Assembly (NCBI RefSeq): GCF_020687045.1
Contig: NZ_JAJEPW010000010.1
Location: forward strand, 1-64,000
Length of the DNA stretch: 64,000 bases
Source: Vescimonas cirricatena
GTDB taxonomy: Bacteria; Bacillota; Clostridia; Oscillospirales; Oscillospiraceae
Reading direction: 5' to 3'
In this document: positions 58,150-64,000 of the stretch, piece after piece
Position numbering within the stretch: position 1 is the stretch's first letter
Layout: each line of letters starts with the position of its first letter
Program-made: the position numbers and the translations under genes
Notes under the pieces: generated by a model
Seen by the model: the letters and a program-made list of their open reading frames with translations, nothing else
Database searches by the model: none
Told to the model about the DNA's origin: nothing

Positions 58150-59285
58150 TCTATTTCGACGCCGGGGCCACCACCCTGGAAAAACCCGCCGCCGTGGGCC
58201 GGGCCATGGCCCGGGCGGCACACACCATGAGTTCCCCGGGCCGGGGGAGCTATCCGGCCTCCCACCTGGCCGAGGAGACGGCCTATCTGTGCCGCCAGGA
58301 GGCGGCGGAGCTGCTGGGGGTCCCCCAGCCGGAAAACGTCGTCATCACCGGAAGCGCCACCCATGGCCTGAACCTGGCCATCCGGTCTTTGCTGGGTCCC
58401 GGGGACCGGGTGGTGATCTCCGGATATGAGCACAACGCCGTCACCCGGCCCCTGCACGCCATCCCGGGGCTTTCCGTGACGGTGATCGACACGCCGCCCT
58501 TCCGGCCGGACCTGGCGGCGGAGGAATTTTGCCGGGCCATCCGGCAGAAGCGGCCCCGGGCCGTGATCTGCACCCACGTTTCCAACGTGTTTGGGGCGGT
58601 GCTGCCGGTGGAGGACATCGCCCGATGCTGCCGGGAGACGGATACGCCCCTGATCGTGGACGCCTCCCAGTCGGCGGGGGTGCTGCCGGTGGACCTGGCC
58701 GGGTGGGGGGCGGCCTTTGTGGCCATGCCCGGTCACAAGGGTCTGTACGGCCCCCAGGGCACGGGACTGCTGCTGTGCGGGGCGGAGGGGAAGCCCCTGC
58801 TCTACGGCGGCACCGGCAGTATGTCCCGCCTGCAGGATATGCCCCCGGACCTGCCGGACCGGCTGGAGCCCGGGACCCACAATATGCCGGGTATCGCGGG
58901 ACTGCTGGAGGGCATCCGGTTCGTCCGGCGGCAGGGGGTGGAGAGCATCGCCGCCCGGGAGCGGCAGGTGGCCCTGCGGGCCGCCCGGGGTCTGGAGAGT
59001 CTGCCGGGGGTCCGGGTGCTCCGGGACGGGGACTTCCGGAACCAGACCGGCGTGGTGTCCTTCGTGACGGAGGGCCGGGACTGCGAGGCGGTGGGGGAGG
59101 CCCTGGCCCGGCGGGGCATCGCCCTGCGGGCGGGGCTTCACTGCGCGCCCCTGGCCCATCGCACGGCAGGGACTCTGGACACCGGCACCCTGCGGCTCAG
59201 CGCGTCTTTTTTCAACACCTTGGACCAGGCGGACCGCCTGGTGTGGGCCGTGTCCCGGGTGCTTCGTGAAAATGTAGAGCTTTGA
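58146..59285 (+). CDS. Aminotransferase class V, cysteine desulfurase/selenocysteine lyase type
   Basis: A 379-residue PLP enzyme. It starts IYFDAGATTLEKP, carries GSATHGLNLAI, the PLP-binding lysine in AMPGHKGLYGPQGTG (about 196-210) and the catalytic-loop cysteine in RAGLHCAPLAHRT (about 337-349). It would take S or Se from (seleno)cysteine and pass it on, perhaps to the DUF3343 partner. selD and yedF, often nearby, are not in the window. The start at 58146 gives the ATGA overlap. Confidence 0.9.
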   Translation: MIYFDAGATTLEKPAAVGRAMARAAHTMSSPGRGSYPASHLAEETAYLCRQEAAELLGVPQPENVVITGSATHGLNLAIRSLLGPGDRVVISGYEHNAVTRPLHAIPGLSVTVIDTPPFRPDLAAEEFCRAIRQKRPRAVICTHVSNVFGAVLPVEDIARCCRETDTPLIVDASQSAGVLPVDLAGWGAAFVAMPGHKGLYGPQGTGLLLCGAEGKPLLYGGTGSMSRLQDMPPDLPDRLEPGTHNMPGIAGLLEGIRFVRRQGVESIAARERQVALRAARGLESLPGVRVLRDGDFRNQTGVVSFVTEGRDCEAVGEALARRGIALRAGLHCAPLAHRTAGTLDTGTLRLSASFFNTLDQADRLVWAVSRVLRENVEL

Positions 59286-59297
59286 CAGACGTTTTTG

Positions 59298-59326
59298 TTG
59301 CATTTTCCCAATAAATTTTATATAAT
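59298..59326 (+). promoter_or_regulatory. Sigma-A promoter of cdaA-cdaR
   Basis: TTGCAT (59298-59303), 17 bases, perfect TATAAT (59321-59326), 41 bases before the cdaA start. A TTGACA at 59282 is too far from the -10 to pair with it. Confidence 0.75.
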
Positions 59327-59367
59327 GTAAAATACGTATTGGTATGTGCAAGGAAGGGACGCCTGAA

Positions 59368-60264
59368 ATGGAAGCAATTGTATCTGTATTGGAGCGGGCC
59401 GGGTGGTATTTGTCGCTGATCCGGCCCATGGATGTGCTGGACGTGGCCATTATCGCCTATCTGGTGTATAAGACCCTCTGTCTGGTGCGCAGCACCCGGG
59501 CGGAGAATATCCTCAAGGGCGTGGCGATCTTTCTGGTGGCCCTGTGGCTGTCGTCCCCGGCGGCCCTGAATCTGCGGGGCGTGAACTATATCCTCAGCCA
59601 CATGGTGGAGTGGGGCGTTCTGGCCCTGATCATCCTGTTCCAGCCGGAGATCCGCCAGCTGCTGGAGAAGGTGGGCAGCCGGAACATCCGCCTGCTGCGC
59701 ATTTTCCAGCCGGAGCAGCAGTCCACTGAGCTGGAGCGGGCCATCGACCAGACCGTGGCGGCCTGCACCGACATGGCCAAGACCCGCACGGGGGTGCTGA
59801 TCGTGTTCGAGCGGAAGCTGCTGCTGGACGAGATCGTCCGCAGCGGCACCACCCTGGACGCGGCGGTGTCCAGCGAACTGCTGAAGAACATCTTCTTCGT
59901 GAAGGCCCCCATGCACGACGGCGCCGTTATCATCCGGCAGGGCCGGATCCTGGGCGCCGGGTGCATGCTGCCGCTGTCCAAGAACGTGAATCTCAGCCGG
60001 GACCTGGGCATGCGCCACCGGGCGGGCATTGGCATGAGCGAAAATTCCGACGCGGTGGTGGTCATCGTGTCGGAGGAGACAGGCTCTATCTCCGTGGCCA
60101 TCGGCGGAATGCTGAAGCGGCACCTGATGCCGGAGACGCTCCGGCAGCTGCTGCGCAACGAGCTGATGCCCCAGCCGGAGGAGGAGCCGGACAAGCCCCG
60201 CCTGTCCCTGCGGGAGCTGCTGCACGCCCATAGAAAGGGGGAGCAGAATGGAAACCAAGACTAA
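59368..60264 (+). CDS. cdaA: Diadenylate cyclase CdaA
   Basis: A 298-residue enzyme making cyclic di-AMP from two ATP. Three N-terminal transmembrane helices (about 22-95) precede a DAC domain with the catalytic DGA (MHDGAVIIRQG, about 193) and RHR (LGMRHRAGIGMSE, about 226). c-di-AMP controls potassium, osmotic and wall homeostasis. It starts at 59368 after AGGAAGGGA and overlaps cdaR by 17 bases. glmM, commonly third in the operon, is missing. Confidence 0.95.
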   Translation: MEAIVSVLERAGWYLSLIRPMDVLDVAIIAYLVYKTLCLVRSTRAENILKGVAIFLVALWLSSPAALNLRGVNYILSHMVEWGVLALIILFQPEIRQLLEKVGSRNIRLLRIFQPEQQSTELERAIDQTVAACTDMAKTRTGVLIVFERKLLLDEIVRSGTTLDAAVSSELLKNIFFVKAPMHDGAVIIRQGRILGAGCMLPLSKNVNLSRDLGMRHRAGIGMSENSDAVVVIVSEETGSISVAIGGMLKRHLMPETLRQLLRNELMPQPEEEPDKPRLSLRELLHAHRKGEQNGNQD

Positions 60265-61507
60265 CACCAACCAGAATCCCGACAAGAGCCGCAAGGTTAT
60301 CCGCATCGTCATCTCCATCTTAGTGGCCATCGCCCTGTGGGTCTATGTGGGCCGGGGGCTTTCCGTGGAGGTGACCATGAAGGTCAACAACGTCCCCGTG
60401 GAGTTTTCCGGCGAGGACACCAGCCTGGCCGAAAAGAACCTGATGCTGCTGTCGGGCTATGACACCACCATCGACCTGGTGCTCAAGGGCCCCAGCAGCG
60501 AGCTGTTCAAGCTGGACAAGAGCAAGGTCCGCATCGTGGCGGACACCAGCACCATTCAGGAGACCGGGCAGCAGACCCTGTCGTACCAGGTGTACTTCCA
60601 GGACGACATCCAGCGCAGCAAAATTTCCGTGGATCACGCCAGCGCCTACAGCGTCACCGTTACCGTGGGCGAGATGGACAGCAAGACCGTGCCCATCCGC
60701 TGCGACATCGTGGGCAGCACCGCCAAGGGCTTCACCGCCGGGGAGCTGACCCTGGATCCGGCGGAGCTGAACCTGCGGGGCCAGCGGGACGATCTGCTGA
60801 ACATCGCCTATGCCAAGGTGACCCTGGACATTTCCGGCGCCGACCGCACCGTGGTCCAGGCCCTGGAGTGGGAGCTGTATGACTATAACGACATCAAGAT
60901 CGACAACCCCGCCGTCCGCTCCAAGGTGAAGACCGTGCAGGCTACCCTGCCGGTAAAGACCTCCAAGGAGGTGGATCTGGTGGTCAACTTCGTCCCCGCC
61001 GCCGGGTCCACTCTGGACACGATACAGTATACCGTGTCCCCGGACAAGGTGACCCTGGTGGGCGAGAAGGACGTGCTGGACACCATCGACGCCATCGTGC
61101 TGGACACCCTGTACCTGCAGGACCTCCAGCCCTCCCAGAGCCTGACCTACAGCGTCACCGCCCCGGAGGGTACCACCCTGGCGGAGAACGTGGGCCCGGT
61201 CACCGTGACCATCGTGGTCACGGGGGTCACGGAGCGCAATGTCACCGTGACGGCCTTCAACTGCGAAAACGTGCCGGAGGGCTTTTCCGCCGTGCCGGTG
61301 ACCGAGAGCCTGAACATCCTCCTGCGGGGCCTGGAGAGCGAGATGGCCCAGATCACCGCAGAGGACCTGCGCATTACCGTGGACCTCAGCGGTATCACGG
61401 AGCCGGGGGTCCACACGGTGCCGGTGACGGTGCAGGTGGCCAACTACGCCAACGTGGGCGTCAAGGGCTCGTATCAGATCGTGGTGGACGTGGAGCGTCT
61501 GCCGTAA
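60248..61507 (+). CDS. cdaR: CdaR/YbbR domain regulator of CdaA
   Basis: A 419-residue protein with one N-terminal transmembrane helix (about 16-38) and a long extracytoplasmic part made of about four YbbR repeats, each of which alternates short beta strands (for example VEVTMKVNNVPVEF and VDLVVNFVPA). CdaR binds and modulates CdaA at the membrane. It starts within cdaA (GGGGGAGCAGA ribosome site). Confidence 0.93.
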   Translation: METKTNTNQNPDKSRKVIRIVISILVAIALWVYVGRGLSVEVTMKVNNVPVEFSGEDTSLAEKNLMLLSGYDTTIDLVLKGPSSELFKLDKSKVRIVADTSTIQETGQQTLSYQVYFQDDIQRSKISVDHASAYSVTVTVGEMDSKTVPIRCDIVGSTAKGFTAGELTLDPAELNLRGQRDDLLNIAYAKVTLDISGADRTVVQALEWELYDYNDIKIDNPAVRSKVKTVQATLPVKTSKEVDLVVNFVPAAGSTLDTIQYTVSPDKVTLVGEKDVLDTIDAIVLDTLYLQDLQPSQSLTYSVTAPEGTTLAENVGPVTVTIVVTGVTERNVTVTAFNCENVPEGFSAVPVTESLNILLRGLESEMAQITAEDLRITVDLSGITEPGVHTVPVTVQVANYANVGVKGSYQIVVDVERLP

Positions 61508-61542
61508 CAGAGATTTTTCCCCAAGCGAAAGGACTGAGCAAA

Positions 61543-61947
61543 ATGACACAAGTGGCAACTGTTGAAAAGATCCTTCGGGACGGATATGTGCAGATCTCCG
61601 TGCCCCGCAAGTCCGCCTGCGGACACGACTGCGAGGAGTGCGCCGGATGCGGCATGACCGGGGCCTCCGTCTATGCCGAGGCCCGGGACCCCGTGGGGGT
61701 CCGCCCCGGAGACAAGGTGGTGGTGGAAAGCTCCACCCGGGCTATCCTGGCGGTGACCTGGCTGGTATATATGCTGCCGGTGGTGTTTTTCCTGCTGGGC
61801 TACTTCCTGTCGGCGGGGCTGACGGAGGGCTGGCGCTATGCCGTGGCCATTGCGGCGGCGGCGGTGTCGTTTATCCCCATCAAGCTGTATGACGGCTATG
61901 CCCGGAAGCGGGACACCCTGACCTATACCATCGTCCGGGAGTTCTGA
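61543..61947 (+). CDS. RseC/SoxR-reducing family membrane protein
   Basis: A 134-residue protein of the RseC/RsxC-associated family. The N-terminal cytosolic domain has a cysteine motif CGHDCEECAGCG (about 24-35), followed by two transmembrane helices (about 67-87 and 94-112) and the KLYDGYARKR end. The family is linked to redox control with Rnf/Rsx systems, none of which is nearby. It shares its last base with the start region of the DUF5685 gene, so the genes are co-transcribed. Confidence 0.87.
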   Translation: MTQVATVEKILRDGYVQISVPRKSACGHDCEECAGCGMTGASVYAEARDPVGVRPGDKVVVESSTRAILAVTWLVYMLPVVFFLLGYFLSAGLTEGWRYAVAIAAAAVSFIPIKLYDGYARKRDTLTYTIVREF

Positions 61948-62834
61948 TGTTCGGTTATGTGCGGCCGTCGGACGGACATCTGACGGCGGAGGACAAGCAG
62001 CGGTTCCAGGCGGCCTACTGCGGCCTATGCCGCAGCCTGGGCCGGAGATACGGCCTGGCGGCCCGGATGATCCTGAATTATGACCTAGCCTTTCTGGCCA
62101 TGCTGCTGTCCCGGGAGCCGGAGTGCCCCACGGCGCACTGCCGGTGCCCGGCCCACCCCATCCGGGGCTGCGACGCCCTGGAGCCTCAGTCCGCCTTCGA
62201 CACCGCGGCGGACCTGAGCGTGATCCTCACCTGGTGGCAGCTGACCGACGGCGTGGCGGACCACGGCTTTTTCCGGGGGCTGCCGTACCGCGCGGCGCTG
62301 CTGGCCCTGGGCCGGGCGTATCGGAAGGCCCGGGCCAGGCGGCCCGGCTTCGATGAGCGGACCCGGGCCCACCTGGAGGAGCTGGCCCGGCTGGAAGGGG
62401 AGAGGTGCCCCTCCATGGACCGGGCGGCGGACGCCTTTGCGGCGCTGCTGGCCGGTGCGGCGGAGGAGGAGCCGGACCCGGTGCGCCGCCGGGTGCTGGA
62501 GCAGCTGCTGTACCACCTGGGTCGCTGGATCTATCTGGTGGACGCGGCGGACGACCTGAAAAAAGACGTGAAGTCCGGCAGCTATAACCCACTGGTGTAC
62601 CGATTTCACGCCGAGTGCGGCACGCTGACGGCGGAGGACCGGGCGGCCCTGGCCGCCACCCTGGACAGCTCCGTCCGGGCTATGGCCGCCGCCTTTGAAC
62701 TGGCGGATTTCGGCCCCTGGCGGGCCATTATCGAGAGTGTTGTATACGAGGGCCTGTACGCGGTGGGCGCGGCGGTGCTGAACGGCACTTTCCGCAAAGG
62801 ACACAGAAGAAAACAACGAAAGGCAGGCGCCTGA
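61947..62834 (+). CDS. DUF5685 family protein
   Basis: A 295-residue mostly helical protein matching DUF5685: MFGYVRPSDGHLTAEDKQRFQAAYCGLCRSLG at the start, CPTAHCRCPAH in the first third and YLVDAADDLKKDVKSGSYNPL (about 193-213). The conserved Cys residues and DAADDLKKD acidic helix resemble a metal- or isoprenoid-like fold, but no function is known. It sits between the RseC-like and J-domain genes with no gaps. Confidence 0.85.
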   Translation: MFGYVRPSDGHLTAEDKQRFQAAYCGLCRSLGRRYGLAARMILNYDLAFLAMLLSREPECPTAHCRCPAHPIRGCDALEPQSAFDTAADLSVILTWWQLTDGVADHGFFRGLPYRAALLALGRAYRKARARRPGFDERTRAHLEELARLEGERCPSMDRAADAFAALLAGAAEEEPDPVRRRVLEQLLYHLGRWIYLVDAADDLKKDVKSGSYNPLVYRFHAECGTLTAEDRAALAATLDSSVRAMAAAFELADFGPWRAIIESVVYEGLYAVGAAVLNGTFRKGHRRKQRKAGA

Positions 62835-62835
62835 T

Positions 62836-63483
62836 ATGCGCGATCCCTATCAGGTGCTGGGCATCCCCAGCACCGCCACAGACGAAGAAGTGAAGAAAGC
62901 CTACCGGAACCTGGCCCGGAAATACCACCCCGACAACTACCACGACAATCCCTTAGAGGACCTGGCCCAGGAGCGGATGAAGGAGATCAACGAGGCCTAC
63001 GAGACCATCCGCAATCAGCGCAAGGCCGCCCAGTCCGGCGGCCAGAGCGGCTACGGCGCGGGGTACAATCCCGGCTACGGCGCGGGGTACAATCCCGGCT
63101 ACAGCGGCGCCTACGGCGCTGCGTGGCAGCGGATCCGCCTGGCTATCTCCCAGGGGAACCTGAACCTGGCGGAGGAGCTGCTCAACGCCCAGACGGATCA
63201 CAACGGGGAGTGGAACTTCCTGAAGGGGGCCGTGTGCTATAAGCGGGGCTGGATGGACGAGGCCCGGCGCTATTACGAGACGGCGGTGCAGATGGACCCG
63301 GGCAATGCGGAATATCAGCGGGCCCTGGATATGATAAACGGAAACGGCGCGGCGTACCGCCCCAACGGGTACGGGCATGTGTCCACCGGCAGCTGTGCCG
63401 GGGACAACTGCACCAGCCTCTGCGCCGCCTGCGCCTGCATGAACTGCCTGTTTGGCGGCGGCGGATACTATTTCTGCTGCTGA
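62836..63483 (+). CDS. J-domain protein with Cys-rich tail
   Basis: A 215-residue protein. Residues about 3-60 are a J domain with HPD (KYHPDNYHDN), so it should stimulate an Hsp70 ATPase. A Gly/Tyr-rich repeat follows (GYGAGYNP twice, about 72-87, encoded by an exact 24-base tandem repeat), then a TPR-like helical region (about 95-172) and a C-terminal Cys-rich tail (CAGDNCTSLCAACACMNC). It is not full-length DnaJ: no zinc-finger domain or C-terminal domains. It starts 1 base after the DUF5685 stop. Confidence 0.85.
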   Translation: MRDPYQVLGIPSTATDEEVKKAYRNLARKYHPDNYHDNPLEDLAQERMKEINEAYETIRNQRKAAQSGGQSGYGAGYNPGYGAGYNPGYSGAYGAAWQRIRLAISQGNLNLAEELLNAQTDHNGEWNFLKGAVCYKRGWMDEARRYYETAVQMDPGNAEYQRALDMINGNGAAYRPNGYGHVSTGSCAGDNCTSLCAACACMNCLFGGGGYYFCC

Positions 63484-63509
63484 GGGACGATAGATAGGAG
63501 GAGTTTACA

Positions 63510-64000
63510 TTGGTCAAAAGCATGACCGGCTACGGCCGGGCCAGAGAGACCCTGCACCAGCGGGACATCACCGTGGAGGTGCGCTCTGTCAACAACCGCT
63601 TTCTGGACTGCACGGTGAAAATGCCCCGCGCCTACGTATTTGCCGAGGACGCCGTGAAGGCCCATGTCCGGGCCGCTGTGTCCCGGGGCAAGGTGGACGT
63701 GTTCGTCACCATCGATGCCAGCGCCGCGGACGTGTCCGTGGTGACGGTGAACCAGCCCCTGGCCCGGGGCTATTACCAGGCCCTGACCCAGCTGAGGGAT
63801 ATGTTCTCCCTGGAGGGGGAGATCACGCCCATGGCTCTGGCCAAGCTGCCGGATGTGCTGACGGTGTCCAAGGCCGAGGAGGACCTGGAAACCGTGGCCG
63901 CCGATATCTGCCGGGTGCTGGACCAGGCCCTGGCCGCCTATAACGATATGCGGGCCGTGGAGGGCCGCCGCCTGGCGGAGGATATTGCGGGCCGCCTGGT
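63510..64000 (+). CDS. yicC: YicC family protein, 5' part (runs off the window)
   Basis: The first 163 codons of a YicC-family protein: MVKSMTGYGRA at the start, EVRSVNNRFLDCTVKMPR, and RAAVSRGKVDVFV, all typical of the N-terminal domain. YicC-like proteins are endoribonuclease-like factors; in Clostridia the gene often precedes remA, gmk and rpoZ. The start is a TTG at 63510, 6 bases after GGAGGAG. The reading frame continues past 64000. Confidence 0.9.
   Translation, partial: MVKSMTGYGRARETLHQRDITVEVRSVNNRFLDCTVKMPRAYVFAEDAVKAHVRAAVSRGKVDVFVTIDASAADVSVVTVNQPLARGYYQALTQLRDMFSLEGEITPMALAKLPDVLTVSKAEEDLETVAADICRVLDQALAAYNDMRAVEGRRLAEDIAGRL

Noticed and set aside
59282..59326. TTGACA at 59282 as -35 of the cdaA promoter
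   Set aside because: It is 33 bases from the TATAAT; TTGCAT at 59298 has the correct 17-base spacing.

Overview
The window is GC-rich by eye and reads as chromosome of an anaerobic, endospore-forming Gram-positive bacterium of the Clostridia, most likely Oscillospirales (Oscillospiraceae/Ruminococcaceae). This is inferred from a complete spoIIIAA-AH operon, a PASTA-type division PBP, meso-DAP-type MurE, cdaA-cdaR, DUF3343, DUF5685 and DUF2804 families, strong Shine-Dalgarno sites, and canonical sigma-A promoters alongside putative sporulation sigma promoters. No plasmid, phage, IS element or CRISPR array was seen.

Layout. 1-9.8 kb: a DUF1015 gene (minus), then on plus a small DUF378 membrane protein, the eight-gene spoIIIA operon (mother cell-forespore channel), and an Asp23/nusB/xseA/xseB/ispA block closed by a strong terminator. 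9.8-14.4 kb: a truncated surface-protein relic, pepF, a DUF1653/YgjP pair, a hairpin island and a DUF2804 gene. 14.4-27.2 kb: the minus-strand dcw cluster mraZ-rsmH-ftsL-PBP-murE-mraY-ftsW-murG-murA-ftsQ, then ftsZ on its own promoter. murC, murD and ftsA are absent; murF and ddl lie at 45-47.6 kb. 27.4-33.6 kb: rimM-trmD, then HAD-MFS-GDPD-rsmD-coaD-coiled-coil protein (minus). 33.8-38 kb: a G5/3D cell-wall protein, a short accessory segment (42-aa ORF, HELTH protein, HEAT-like protein), initiator tRNA-Met and tRNA-Leu, and a plus-strand trio of unrecognised small proteins followed by a second hairpin island.

38-47.6 kb: a long minus operon ddl-murF-ABC-F-flavodoxin-prfA-LUD-[Sua5::CoaE fusion]-M18 peptidase. 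47.7-56.8 kb: a ten-gene minus operon for an Mrp/Mbh-type cation/proton antiporter, with four NuoL/M/N-like subunits and no redox module. 57.1-64 kb (plus): an Fe-S protein with a palindrome centred at -41.5, a DUF3343/cysteine desulfurase pair, cdaA-cdaR (c-di-AMP synthesis), RseC-like, DUF5685 and J-domain genes, and the 5' end of a yicC gene cut by the window edge.

Most attractive unknowns: the 36.8-37.8 kb trio (two small helical proteins plus a proline-rich protein with a C-terminal membrane hairpin, behind a sigma-E/K-like promoter), the four-antiporter-subunit Mrp operon, the Sua5-CoaE fusion, the divergent FtsZ tail with no ftsA alongside, and the tandem hairpin islands. Coordinates were worked out by hand; promoters and hairpins are motif calls, not measurements.
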